Shown: positions 1 through 12,309, counted from the stretch's first letter. The stretch is 64,000 nucleotides of DNA from Pararge aegeria (GCF_905163445.1 NC_053181.1:6386001-6450000); one strand, 5' to 3'. Made by a program: numbers and translations. The notes: generated by a model not told the origin, from the letters alone.

Positions 1-3000
1 TCATATGCAAGCTCTAGAACTCCAGTTCCGTGTTCTCCGTTAATTTCAACAGCGCAATTCCGGTACACTTCTTCTTGTTGGCGTGGCACACCACTAAAAG
101 TACGCCCGCCATCCTTGCTTATCCGAAGTATTACTTTGAAAGTGCGGCTGTCTGATGCTGTAAATTGATTAATTAAATTGGATTAATTTACACAAATACT
201 TATATCGTTAAAATAAAATAATTATCTATTCTGTCATTGCCATTTTGCCATTTAAATGTATGCAACAGTAGGTACCTAATGCACAATGACGCGTTGTTCC
301 GCTGCAGTGCAGCTCGCTCCATTGCATTGCGATACAATCTATATTATTTGCTTGTTTGAAATATGACAACAGAATATTAGAGTTCAATGATAATTCTTCA
401 TGAAATTTTTTTGTGGGATAGATGGTAGGAATACTTTAAGAAATAACTTTAGGTAACTACGCAGTTTTCATTTCATTCACAAGAAAGTGCAACGCACATA
501 TTTGTCAAAAGTAAGGTTAGGTTAGGTTATTAGCCTCGGCCGAAATCCCACAAGACTACGACATACGAAACTTACAACGCGAAAAACATAGCGAAAATTC
601 AGAAATTATAAATTAATAAATATCCCCTGCCAGGGAGTTCGGTTGTAATCTCAAATATCTGATAATAAAACAAGTCTGGTTTATATTATTTATAAGGTTT
701 TTTTTTTATGTGTTATTTCCTATTTTCCTCCGACATGACGGTCGGAGACTGTTCTAGGTACTTACAATTTCACTCAGTTATTGTATTTGCTCTGTTATGT
801 ATTTTCATAAATATTGAGGTGCACATTTGTCATTCGGTGTACATTCTTATCTGTCACTACCTACATATTAGTCTTACTTTTTTTATAGTGGCTACTTACA
901 AGCTAATAATATTTAACCATTATCTTTTTCTCTTCTTGTACTTACAGCTTATTCATATTTATAAGGTTATCATTAAACAGCTCAGCTTTCTCTGAGAAAT
1001 GGGACCTCAATAGGATTAGAATGATCAAGCGAAACTCACTGCAAATGTTAATAGTATAGGTGTTTGGTATTTGATTGGCACCCTCGCAAAAATCAGACAA
1101 GACCAAGTCGGTTGAAGTTATGCTTTTCACCATGAAATTGGGGAAACGCACATTTCCTGAAATGCACCTGTAGAAATAAATTCACTTGTACTTGTATTTA
1201 CACACAAACATATTTTTAAGCTATATTTTATAAGATAAAAAGCGAAACTAAGAATATATATTTGTCTCTATTTTCTACTCAGTGGCAATACAGATTCCGA
1301 CAGCGTTATTTGAATATATTTATTTAGAAATCTTATATCGCTTCACATTAAATTGAAGGGGAATCAGGATAACATTGCAAATATTCAACAAAAAATCTTA
1401 ATCAAGTGTCGATTAACAACTGTGTTGACCGGACTTTGTTACCGAGATATAAAGAAAGCGGCACTTAATAGGGAGGCTTTTCGATTGTTTGCCGCCAAAC
1501 TTCAATTTAAAGAAGATGGCACCCGTTGATGATGATGTAAGATTTTTAAAGTCAGTTTGGAAGACCTTTCTACCGTGTCCCGTATTTTTTCTGGTAGGTT
1601 GTCTTTATGCAAAACGTACAATTTGATGGCGGCGCAGCGGTTGTAATAAGGGCATCGTAATTGTTTTATGAAGATGAAAATGGACAGATCACCAAAAATA
1701 ATCAGTGAGTCTGCTGCTATTTACACATAGATTACTTAGCTTAAACAAAATCAAAAACCTTTTGTTTCTCACAAGATTTCGAAAAAATATACATACTGTG
1801 TGAAGTTCTTATAGTACGAGAAGGCACGGATCTGTACCGCGGTCCCATCGCTCGCAGATGCAGTCAATGTGACCTTCCGCCTTAGAACCTTACTGTCAGG
1901 GGACCAACTCCGCTCCTTAGCTCCACGTAGACGTAGGTATTCGCTTTTGTCTATAGCGCCGTTTGCATCAAACGATTGAAAGCGACCTTGAATGGCTCCC
2001 CATTGCATCCAACTGCCAGAACCTCCGACGCATTTGTTGCTACAAATATTTCAAAATAAATCCGGTTTAGTCCAAGTTTGACTTGCAGACTAAGTAAAAC
2101 TTGATATACGTAGTATTGAAACATTATATTAATTGATGCAATTTAATATCACAACCTTGGAAGGTTAAAGAATACATCATGAGGAAACCTGCATGCCTGA
2201 GAGCTCTCCATAATGTTCTCCAATGCGTTTGTAGTCCCGATACCAACCCGCAGCGCGGTAGACTACAACCTAAACCCTTCTCATTCGCAAAGGATACCTT
2301 AGTGGGTTGATAATGATGATTATTATGATGAGATGAATATTGATTTTGGTACAAAATATCAACAAAATTAAGATCGAGCAGAAAGCCGTGCCGTGTTGTC
2401 TGTTGACAAGAATACATTCAACACTACCCCTATTGTTCCCGCAGGTGTCGTAAGAGGCGACTCTGGGAATATAACGGAAAACATGCAGCAGCGTTCTCTA
2501 TTCTACTACTACCATCTACCGCGGTCTCCAGCCCGTCTCCTTAGCTTGGTGATAAGGTAAACCCTCCTGTTGGGATAAGCATTTAGTCCAGTAGTGGACT
2601 CGTAAAAAATAAGAGTCTCTTCTTTAATACATTTCTCTAAGTTTTTATGGGGGAATTTTATGTGGCTATAATAAATTGTACGTGGATGAAGTTGTGGAGC
2701 ACAGTTAGTTCATGTATATGGTTTGTGGGTGAATTATGAATCATAAATTAAGCAGGTAGGTACTCAAATACCTACGTTTCAATCTTATTTCAGTTACGTA
2801 ATAAAGAATAAGTACTTACAGCATTTGCGGCCAACTGCCATCCTGCCAAGGTTCCAGAGCCAATGCTTCTGCCGCGAGCTGAACACTCCAGTCCTCTGGG
2901 TGTCGCACAACTCTAGTTGCTGATGCCCATCTGCAATATTTATTATGATTATACACAGGACATTAATGTCCCACTTCCGAGCGTAGGTCCTCAGAAGTAT

Positions 3001-6000
3001 GAAAATCCTGTTGGGGTTTAAAGATTATTTATCATTATCAACATCCACATCATCACTTCAACCGATTGACGTGCACTACTGAATATATGTGCTTAGTAGG
3101 CAGATCCAATATTCACGATCCTCGGCCGCTTTCCAGCGGCTCCCAAGTCCCAAGTCCCAAGTCACAGCCACTCGTTTAATGTTGTCTGTCCACCAAAATG
3201 GGAGCCGCTGCATAACCATGAACCATCGCTGCGTTTACCGGTGCGGGTAGCTATGGCAAAAGGTCGGTTATACTTACAGGAGATTGAGCTTAACATGCTG
3301 AGTAACGTTGTCAGTAAGTCGTGTAAGAAGCCCATTGTAGATGATCCTTATATTCGTCTGCGATTCTAATATTTGTATCTTCAGTCCACCAGCACTCCAT
3401 CCATCTTGCGTACTGATCCACTCAGCAATAGCTGTTTCGGGGTGCTCTGTAATATATGAATTAAAAAGTTATTTATTTCCATTCAGGCCTTTTCGCTATC
3501 TTTGGCCGGATTTTCCTGCGACTCGCTTGATGTCTTTCGTCCACCTTTTGGCGGGGTCCAACAGCACTGCGCTTTAATTATAAGGCCGCCACTTCTGCAC
3601 CGGGAGACATTAACATCATTCCTCTTTGCTACCTGCTCTGCCAATTGTTTTAGCATCGCAAAAAAGGCCTGGAACTCCTCATTTTAACACGTACAGAAAA
3701 CTGCGAGCGCAACTTTAATCGCCCGGTGTGTGACTCTGAGTCGGGTGTGATAATTATGTATTTACTACTTCAAGTTTATTTAGCCCTTACGCGAGACAAT
3801 AACCGACTAAAGGACACAAGACGCGGCGAATATGTAAAACGATTTTCACATTCACGGGTTATTGCTTCAACAGTTACAGTAGATAGTCTCCAAAATTTTT
3901 GGCGTAAGTATCTGGCCTGGAATCAGCTGCCGCGTAGTTTATGGCGGCCAAAAAGATTGCGGACTACTGTCTTTATATAGTAAAGTTTTGAACTTACGCG
4001 GTAATTTGTATCTGGTGCCATCATGTATTTGAAGATATAATACAACTTCGGCTATGTTTTTTCGGCCACACAATCTGCGTATTCTCAATAAAATAGAAGA
4101 TCCGTCAGATGATGAAGCTCGTAGTGTGATATCATCCGTACCAAGCTTCAGTTCCCTTCGGGGAGTTTCACTTAATTCTCGTGAAGGCAGTTTTGATTTC
4201 CATCGCCTTACAGCAAAACGAGCCAAGAATAGTTTCAGAAGATAATTCCATCCTGTGAAAAAAAGAACTATTCATTATCACCATCATCATCAGCCATGGA
4301 AGAGGAAATAAGTGCAATGATTTTCCACTGTCATCATCTTCATCGGCCAATGAGAAAGTCCATGCAATGTTTCTCCACGATTGTGTTAGCCGCCAATTTT
4401 ATAAATGCGGGCTGGTTGAAAATTTCCAAATTGAAAGATTCAACCTGTCCCGACATACTCGTAGATTTGAATTTCGAACGACCATGCTAAATACCAGAGT
4501 ATAAATAAATATTACATCAGCTTATCATTATAGTAGATAAATAAGATGCAATTATTGCAAAGTTACGGAGGTATTTATTATCCACGTAAATGGACAATGC
4601 GGAACCAATTTCCTTCTGAGGTGTTTCCCCTGGCCGTTTGCCGTTTCTTCTTATGCCCTGTGGTGACCGCAGATCAGAATACAGTTGACACCACCACACC
4701 TTTTCGCGCGGGTGTCGGACGACGCGTCTAAGAGAATATAACGGAGAGCGGGACTGAGGGAATTCAGTTCGTCTGTTGCTATAGATGTGCGTGGGCGGCG
4801 GTATCTAACTCACTAGCTAACTAAGGTGCCACGTGAAATCGGACCATAACATTAATCTCATTCGAGACATCTAATTTGGCATATTAATATGAAGAATTGT
4901 CTTATGTTACGACAGAAAATGTTTTTCTCGCGAAGTTACCTATGCTGTCTAGTGTTGCCCAAATGCAAGAACAAGACGAGACTTAGCCAGTCTTGGTCTT
5001 GGTCTTGCGCCAATACACCTGGTCTTGGTCTTGGTCTTGGTCTTGCGCTCCCAGTCTTGGTCTTGGTCTTGGTCTTGCAGCAAGAGTCTTGCAAGTCTTG
5101 CAATTACCTATTAGTCTATTACTATTTATTAAAGTTTACTTTAAATCTTAGAAAAACGTATTAGAATTGGAACATTGTGAGCTTGAATTAACATAGCCAT
5201 AGTAAAGATCAAGCAGATTAATAAATAACTGAAGATTTGATAAGAAATTCGAAAAATCAACTGACCTATATGTCGTTTTCCATGGAAGTAACTGTTTCTT
5301 AATAAACATTTATGATTTATAAGCTTACATTTGCTAAAACATGTAAAAAAACAAATTAATTACAATAACTTGACTGTATTTTAAAGAACAATACTTATCT
5401 GTCTAGAAAGAGATTGAACCCTCAACTTATAAGAAATTTAATAAAAGAGTTTTACGATTTATCATTTATTTGAATAAAGCTGAAGAGTTCGTTTGTATGT
5501 TTGATGACAGAAGTTTTAAAATATATAAATATTAATGCCATATCTCAGAAACAAAGATTCGATCGAAACCGCATAAAAGCCAAAACATATAATGAGGGAG
5601 ACTTAGTATTGGTAAAAATACAAAGCCAAACCAATGATGGACGGAGTAGGAAGTTACTACCAGCATTCAAGGGTCCGTTCCAAATAGGAAAGTGTTTGGG
5701 GCGAGATAGGTATCAAATCAGTGACATGAGAGGCAGTGAGAGATGCAATAAGAAATATGATGGAGTGGCCGCTGCGGAAAATATTAAACCGTGGATCAGA
5801 ATTGATGATTGGTGCATTGATTAAAATGGATCCTAAACAAGTAACATGCGTGTTGGCAAAATTGAGTAAGGCATTTTATTAAATTCATTGCAAATTACTT
5901 AACCATTAAATAAAGTTTGATCTCTTGAATAGTCTAATGAGTCGCTATTTATATTTTTTATATACTTATACCATAGAGTGTGCTGATCTGTCTTAATGCA

Positions 6001-7895
6001 TGTTTATACAGGTTCAGTTCATTTTCCAAGGTAGGAGTAGTGAGCTGAAGCAGTCACTCCCTAAGTATAAAGGGATAAACTGGAACAGGCACTGCTCCGG
6101 ACTAAAGGAGTGAACGGTATCTGTACAGCTTGTCTAAGCATAAAGACAATGATTCTGAGTCAGGCAGTTCAGTGCATAAGAAAACAGCGGATTTCATAAA
6201 GTTACTTAAGCATAAAAGAGCTTTGAAAAGGATGCTGTTATAGGATGCAAAGAATAGAGCAAATATTCCTAAGACTAAAGGAATATGAATAGGTGTAAAA
6301 TGTAATTGTTATACTGATATGTAATATTCAATGTTTAATTGCAGATACGTCCTTCATAGTACAAATAAGTGATGGGAACCTACTGGACTTTACTACGTGC
6401 CTGGGGACATGCACGGTGCAGGAGGGCCGTGTTGGCAACCCCGATGACGTAAGCGGCGCCACGGCGGCGGCGCTGGAGTCAAGAGGGCGCGGGCGCGAAG
6501 AAAAAGATTATTGTGGGGTAGATTCCGGCGCAAGCGCAGTGTTTTAAGTTGTATCGATAGTTTTGTTACATATTGAATTTGTTTAACTGTATTTGTTTCG
6601 TTTAAATGAGTGATTAAGTATTTCAAACGTTGTCTCATTTAACTGCCTAATTAATTCATATTGAGGTTGCGTGCTGTGGTCTTACGACATAATAAGTTAA
6701 CATTCTTTGATATAGTTTTTTGCGTCTCATAGAATTCCTAAGCGTACCTACCTACCTATACACCGAACTGTTACACCTAACTACTCCGTGAAATAGCGCT
6801 AAGTCCTAGCTGCAAGACGCAAGAGTCTTGCAGGCTATGTCTTGTTCTTGCTCAAGTCTTGCACGGTCAGTCTTGGTCTTGGTCTTGCTAAAAATACGCG
6901 GTTTTGTTCTTGGTCTTGGTCTTGCAAAAACGCAAGAACAAGACCAAGACTGCAAGACCAAGACTGAATTTGGGCAACACTAATGCTGTCAACCGAATAA
7001 ATGGCTGAGCTCCCAGATGCATCTGTTAACGATGCAGTGGTTAATATCGCGATAAACAAAATGTGTGCAAAGTCCCTGGCAAAACACAAGACACTGCAGG
7101 CCTTATATATAGTTGCAGTATTAAGTCGCCCATACCTATTTATTAATTGAAACGCTTAATTCTCTAGACAACTGTCTACATCATTATCTTGTATAATCTA
7201 TGAAAGATATATATTTAGGTAAGTAGTACATAGGTACTACTATCTGTAATCTGCGTTCTCTGTAATCAACGTAATTAAATTAAGATTTATCTGCATGACT
7301 AGGCCTAACTTTGTACATGCATATCCTCTTTGCCTACTTTGCATCATCGTTTTAGCATAGGTTTTAGTTAGCGAGTTTATAATAAGTAGTAGGTATTCTG
7401 AGTCGTGTGCATATTTTTCTTAACCGTGTGATATTACATTTTTGAAAAGAGGTCGTAACGTACCTAGATTTTTATCGATTTTAGGGATCTATTAAAGAAA
7501 TGTGAGACTACCCCTATGAGATTTGCACTCTAGTAATCGAACAATCCTTTTCGAGATAAAAACACTGTAACGTCAGAGTAAAAAGCAGCTTATTATTGTT
7601 TGTTAAAATATCAATTTGGGTCACACGCCTAAAGCTCTAGGTAGTGGTGGAATGTTAGTGAAATTAAAATCATCAATCAAGTAAGAATGTGTTTTTATGT
7701 ACTTAGGTTAAAAAAAAGTAGTTGAAAAACTACTTAACGGTTTGCAAAGATACTAAGTTTCTTTATTAGGAAAGTAAACTCACCAGGTTCTCGATAGTAT
7801 CTTTTCGTTTTCGTCGGCTTTCTTACGAATAATAAATAAAACACCACAGCAGTAGTGAACAGACCGGCTTGGAGTAATACATCGAATAAATCCAT
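1..7895 (-). CDS. 5' part of putative phosphoenolpyruvate synthase-like phosphotransferase gene (seven exons, truncated by window edge)
   Basis: Exons read on the minus strand: 7895-7784, 4252-3998, 3446-3278, 2930-2820, 2039-1797, 1167-1040 and 157 to the window edge. Every junction has GT-AG ends, and the reading frame is open across all six joins for about 391 codons. The ATG at 7895 opens a hydrophobic stretch (about residues 6-24, LLQAGLFTTAVVFYLLFV) followed by basic residues, so I infer an N-terminal membrane anchor. Residues about 75-180 contain ITLRASSSDGSSILLRIRR, VVLYLQIHDGTRYKLP, GGLKIQILE and IRIIYNGLLTR. This pattern resembles the N-terminal region of insect and bacterial 'phosphoenolpyruvate synthase' or rifampicin-phosphotransferase-like proteins. 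Later exons give WMQWGAIQGRFQSFD and EYLRLRGAKERSW. The ATP-grasp and PEP-utilising domains would lie beyond position 1, so catalysis cannot be judged. The exon structure is strong; the family name rests on remembered similarity. Confidence 0.78.
517..645 (-). repeat. SINE-C fragment
   Basis: TTAGCCTCGGCCGAAATCCC, TCAGAAATTATAAATTAATA and CCCCTGCCAGGGAGTTCGG match the reverse of the SINE-C copies at 52.2 and 62.4 kb. It lies in the last visible intron of the phosphotransferase-like gene. Confidence 0.6.
2166..2336 (+). repeat. SINE-D fragment (tRNA head missing)
   Basis: Contains AGGAAACCTGCATGCCTGAG, GCGCGGTAGACTACAACC and a GATGATGATTATTATGATGA tail, as in the other SINE-D copies. It is in intron 4 of the phosphotransferase-like gene. 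Confidence 0.7.
2440..2595 (+). repeat. Interspersed repeat (GTCGTAAGAGGCGACT family)
   Basis: Contains GTCGTAAGAGGCGACTCTGG and the TACTACTACCATCTACCGCG stretch. A related fragment in the opposite direction lies at 38036-38105. The class is unknown. Confidence 0.5.
4991..5102 (+). repeat. Left subterminal hexamer array (TCTTGG)n of the hAT element
   Basis: About a dozen TCTTGG or TCTTGC units in three runs separated by short spacers (GCGCCAATACACC, GCTCCCAG). The array lies 27 bp inside the left terminal repeat. Subterminal short repeats are transposase-binding sites in known hAT elements; that role here is inference. Confidence 0.85.
5504..5824 (+). pseudogene. Ty3/gypsy integrase C-terminal fragment (GPY/F-type module)
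   Basis: An ORF of 106 codons from ATG 5504. It contains KAKTYNEGDLVLVK, then KLLPAFKGPFQIGKCLGRDRYQI and a short tail, the order seen at the integrase C-terminus of gypsy-type retrotransposons. No protease, reverse transcriptase or integrase core is next to it. The noncoding DNA that follows (to about 6650) may be the rest of the gypsy 3' end and a decayed LTR. It lies wholly inside the hAT element. Confidence 0.75.
5830..6660 (+). repeat. Possible gypsy 3' region and decayed LTR inside the hAT element
   Basis: Noncoding sequence after the integrase fragment, with a purine-rich GGACTAAAGGAGTGAA stretch (near 6100) and a GC-rich block (6395-6530) unlike its surroundings. I see no paired LTR, so the assignment is by position only. 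Confidence 0.35.
6811..6966. repeat. Right subterminal hexamer array of the hAT element, both orientations
   Basis: Clusters of TCTTGG/TCTTGC on plus (6827-6934) are followed by the complementary CAAGAC/CAAGAA units (6940-6966) that abut the right terminal repeat. The block contains short internal inverted repeats that could fold back. Confidence 0.85.
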
Positions 7896-9650
7896 CTAAA
7901 ACGATTACGTATCTATGTAAAGTAATCTTCAGAATCACATCAAATGTTTATTAATGGTAATTGAACGTTAGGAAGGTCAGTGGAAACTTGTTATTCAATC
8001 ATAAATTGGTCTCGTACAACTATACTGAGCAAGCGCCTTGTTCGTAATAATAATTGTATGTAGGGGACATGTCACTCGACGAATAATCAGTAGTAGCTTA
8101 TCGCCGTGATTAAGCCGAAATTACTCAATAATAATAGATAATAATGTCAACAAATTATTAATAACACCTTGTTCCTAAGTGTTCTAAAGAACGTACCATG
8201 TATTTAATTTTGTTTTTTTAAATATAGAAGTATTAAGGCTGAAACGTCAAACGATACGTACCTATCTAGATTTCCCTGCTGGGACAGAGATGGAATCTGC
8301 GAGAAACTGAGATGGACAGACGTCCTAAGTGAATGAAGTAAGAAGAAAATTATTTACCTACCTTCATAAACATAATCAATTATAGACAAAGCAAATAAAG
8401 TCCCAAATCGTAGAATGACGTACCGGAAGACTAGTTTGCTTGCCACTTGCCAGCACGTCTTCGTCAGTAGGGTGGTAACCACGGTCAAAGTATTCCACCA
8501 GACTAGACCAGAGAAAATTTAGATATTGTGTGTTTCTCAACTGGCTAAGTGGGAGCACTTAAATATACGACAACTGTATGTGCGCTATTCGGCCTTAGGG
8601 AGTAACTGCGGATAATTGGTTTTAATGTAGAGCCAACGCCAAAAAGAGTAGGTCGGTTTCCCTCAACACTCTAGACACGATAACCTTATCTATAGCGGCC
8701 GAGCTTAATAAGTCTATGATCATTTCGTCGTATATCGATTACTAACATTGAAAGCACGTGTCTTAAAGCTTCGTATGCGGTTTGATACCAAAATAAATAA
8801 TAGCTGGAACTTGAGAGCGATTCTGCTGCTGCGGAGTCAATTCTATAACAGATACGCTGCAAAAATACAGATGACCCTGGCGACTCTTAAATGTGTTATA
8901 TTCGTGCTGATGACGTCATTCCCATTTTAAATACTAAAATGAGTCAGTTGCTCTTCATCATCTTAGCACATACTAGTAGTTGCACGCGACTTTGTTCGCG
9001 TGTTAATTTGGATGTATATGCGGATTACACCACCTGAAATTCTTGATATCTAGTAGTAAAGATATCAAGTTTTTAATTTCTTAGTTAAGAGTTTCAAACT
9101 CTTATTGTGTGGGGTGTTAATAAAATAATACAATTAGAAAATGTAAACATCTTTATTTGAAATTGAGCACGACCCTGTCTTAAGGAATGCTTATTATTAA
9201 TTTATCAAATACTACAATACAAACATTCAATTTAAAAATATTATTACTACACTAGGTATTTTTTACCCGACTACGGCGAAGCACAGGGATTTTTTTATTT
9301 AGCAGTCTATGTTTATATAAATGAGCTACTGTAGCGGCGCCTCTATTCGATTTTCTTAGCGAGATGTCATTGTCTAAGCACTCTGCGTGTTTATGTATAG
9401 GAATACAAATTTAATATGACGGAAGTATGCAAAAAAAAAAAAACCTATATCGAAAATTTTGTATTTAATTAAATAAATCGTATGTTTTTGTAGATTGGGA
9501 AACTTTAAAATATTTCCGGTTCACAGAGCAATGCGTAGAGTCCGTACGCATTACGCACCGCAATAATTAGTCGCTCTTTTTTACGATACAGGAATTATCT
9601 TAGTTGTTTCCGTAACGGAATGAGGGAGTCGCTGGCAAGAGAATGTTAAC
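7896..9650. other. Upstream region of the phosphotransferase-like gene; no gene seen
   Basis: AT-rich DNA that should hold the minus-strand promoter near 7900-8100. A SINE-C fragment lies at 8440-8545. An AATAAA on minus at 9157-9152 could be a distal 3' end for CLPTM1L, whose stop is 4 kb away. The open frame at 8748-8930 has no recognisable content. Confidence 0.5.
8440..8545 (-). repeat. SINE-C fragment
   Basis: CAGTAGGGTGGTAACCACGG and CCACCAGACTAGACCAGAGA are the reverse complement of the SINE-C box TCTGGTCTGGTGGG and the GGTTACCACCCTAC part. Confidence 0.6.
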
Positions 9651-9654
9651 AACG

Positions 9655-9719
9655 ATTGATATAGTTTCGAAGGAATGCTAGTCTACAATTGATATAGTAT
9701 CGAAGGAATGCTAGTCTAG
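9655..9719 (+). repeat. Tandem duplication, two 33-bp units
   Basis: ATTGATATAGTTTCGAAGGA and its continuation (33 nt from 9655) are repeated from 9688 with one internal change. They directly abut the MITE at 9727. Confidence 0.85.
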
Positions 9720-9726
9720 TGACAGC

Positions 9727-9937
9727 CAGTGGCGTGCATAAAGGGTATGCAGTTATGCACAGGGTACGCAGATGATAAAAAAAAGAAAATCTTCAGTACG
9801 ATTTATGAAAAACTAAAGGGTAGGCATTGTTAGAGTTATAAATAGCCTACACTTAAGTATTTATAACACGTACTGGAAATTTTCTTCATTTTATAACATC
9901 TGCCTACCCTGTGCATGGGTTCTATGCACGCCAATAA
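9727..9937. mobile_element. Short MITE with CAGTGGCGTGCAT ends
   Basis: The left end CAGTGGCGTGCATAAAGGGT and right end CCCTGTGCATGGGTTCTATG..CACGCCA are inverted repeats. They are flanked by TGACAGC (9720-9726 and 9938-9944), 7 bp that extend to 8 with one mismatch, which suggests a hAT-type MITE. Two relatives lie at 47886-48029 and 51754-51911. Confidence 0.65.
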
Positions 9938-10469
9938 TGACAGCACGGTTTCCGGCTCCTTGGGTACCATATAAATCGTAGTTAAATTACACGATAACGA
10001 ATAAGTAAACATAGAATTGTACCTATGTTTACTTATTGAGGTGAGATTTGCATCTCACTTAGCACTCTGAATACCGACTAAAACCCATCGGGGCTGCCTT
10101 CGTCATCCAAAGACGCCACAGGATCGTTTTCGCATATAGGAATGCAGAGTTGAGTAACTAAATGCGCTTTACATATTATATGACATTTCTCTGAAATCAT
10201 CCTAAGAAAAATTAACTGCTCTTTCGCGGTAATACATTTTTGAATGTAGGAAGACAGTGGTAGTCGGGTTTAGTTTCTCAACTTTTTCTTATCAAATAAA
10301 TTCATAAAGCTTGGCGTTTATTGACACAATTGAACAATAGGTTTTAAAAAACTTAGCATTACTTTTAAAGATTACAAACTTTAAATTTAATGGAGTCGAA
10401 TGAAAGCAGTCAAAATACAGTGGCTTTAAGTTTAAGCCGATATCACTTTAATTGAGTGTTTCGTTTAGT

Positions 10470-10720
10470 TATTACTACTTCTACTACGAGGTCCTGGATT
10501 CGATTACCGGATCGGGTCAAAAGTTGATCGTTAATGGTTAATTTCTTAATATCACCCCTGAAGTTAGGAAATTGACGCAACCCCTTTCTTTGGCCGTCGG
10601 TTGGTATAACGAACATCTGTCTATAATAATAAAACACCTGAAGTTTGCTATATGTTTGTCTGTTTAAACGCACAATCTCAAGTTTTAGAAGCGATTCTTC
10701 CAGCGAGTAAATATGTCGAT
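10470..10720 (+). repeat. SINE-E copy
   Basis: The box ACGAGGTCCTGGATTCGATT followed by CGGATCGGGTCAAAA resembles a tRNA T-arm plus the conserved SINE-E body (reverse copies at 57.1 and 62.1 kb). Confidence 0.5.
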
Positions 10721-12309
10721 AAGATATATGAGTGAACAAGTGAAGTTACCTAATTCTAATTTATTATCTATTTGGCTTCTATACATCATTGTATACGAAA
10801 TCCATAGCCTATGTTAGGAAGGTGTGTGAATGAAGTAATATAAAAATAAGTTAGCATTATTTATATTCTCAACCTAACTATAATTTCAAACATAGTCCAG
10901 CCTAAATTTATATAATATTAAAACGTAGCACATTGTAGGTAGTACACATTTATATTAAAACTATAATTTACATTGTTATAGCGTAAATAATATCGATTTA
11001 ATAATTAAAAATAACAGTAATAAAATTAAATCATTCAACGATGAGCGTAAAAACAATTAATATCTTCGTTGCACTAGTAAAACAGATAAAAATAAATTAC
11101 ATAAACTCAACTTTTTTTTTTCCTAGATTCAAGGCTTCAGGAGCCCATGACAACGCCAAAAACGTAACTAAAAGTTAAAACAAACCATATATGTTATTAA
11201 AACAAACCATATAGTAAAACAAAATACATTTAGGAAACATGGATTTAGTTATTTTATTAATGTTAAAGCCTCAATTCCGAATCAAGTCACGTGTCTTAAA
11301 ACAATTACCAACTGAACAATTATATGACAACGTAAACCAAAAATAGAAACAATGTTAATAATTACCCAAGGTATTTCATAGATAAAATAATCAATAAATA
11401 ACTACTCAATGTTCTTTACAGATAATGAATATTATAGATATTATATATATAATTGCACTCACGCACAATAATAGTTGTTATATTGTAACCATAGACAATA
11501 ACAAGAACAATATTATCTTCAAACAAGGAACATGGCGTTGTTATTATTTCGATAAATAAATAATTGGAAGAAAGTATCAAAACAGCTCGTCTTGTTCAGA
11601 ATATATTAAAAGCAAATAATTTTTTGTATTATAATTTGATTAAATGCGTTTCTACTAATTTATTGTAAAATTACTTGTATAAGAAAACCAAGATTTAAAA
11701 TCCAGGGTATTTGGACGGATACCAAAAATATAGGTAAAAAAAACACCGTAATTTCCTCCCATCGCTGATCTCTAACATTACAACTGGACAGGCCACTTTT
11801 ACTTTGCTTTTGTCTCCAATCAATGACTAGGAAGAAAAGGATCTGGTATAACTAAGAAAAAAGCTTGTCAACTTGTATGCAGTAAATACTAAAATTACGA
11901 CTTAATCTAGTGCATTCCATTGTTGCAAATGATTTTTTTGAGTGTCACAATTTCCACAAACCACTTTTTGTACTCAGAAAATGTGGTCACTTTAATGGTG
12001 AATTAGTAAGCTCAAGCTATAGTGTCTTAAGGGAGTTCCTTTATATTCCTTAATCACTGACTGTAAGTATCCCTCTGTAATACGTGTGTCCAAGGAACTA
12101 AAATTTGAATAACCGAATTCAATATAACATTGGTTTCAGAGACACTCGTATATCAAATTTGGCGCTTTAAATAAAGAAAAAAAGAAATTCAACCGATCTA
12201 ACATAGTGACCCGGCGCCATTTTGACTATTTTCCAAAATCACGGCGCACGATGAAAGTGTTATGTATGGGCACATAGACGGAAAAAATATCCCCATTGTT
12301 ACGTAAACA

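Larger units (their letters stand above)
4950..6982. mobile_element. hAT-type DNA transposon (non-autonomous, 2033 bp) with perfect TIRs and TSD
   Basis: The left end TAGTGTTGCCCAAAT (4950-4964) and right end ATTTGGGCAACACTA (6968-6982) are perfect 15-bp inverted repeats. They are flanked on both sides by ATGCTGTC (4942-4949 and 6983-6990), a perfect 8-bp target duplication. An 8-bp duplication and ends of the T/CAGTGTTG type are typical of hAT elements. No hAT transposase is present; the interior holds a gypsy integrase piece and noncoding DNA, so it must have moved using a transposase from elsewhere. It sits in intron 1 of the phosphoenolpyruvate synthase-like gene. Confidence 0.85.

Noticed and set aside
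513..531. Telomere-type TTAGG repeats
   Set aside because: Only two to three units here and at 14439; too short to mean telomeric DNA.
4889..5164. Open frame encoding a Leu-Gly-Val repeat protein
   Set aside because: It is the translation of the TCTTGG hexamer array inside the hAT element.
4952..6980. Ginger-type DNA transposon (TGT...ACA ends, gypsy-like integrase)
   Set aside because: Reading the ends as TGT...ACA leaves an imperfect 4-bp duplication (CTAG/CTAA), whereas the 15-bp ends with ATGCTGTC on both sides are perfect. Only an integrase C-terminus is present.
10443..10739. Protein-coding frame of 98 codons on minus
   Set aside because: It overlaps a tRNA-like SINE-E box and has no recognisable protein motif.
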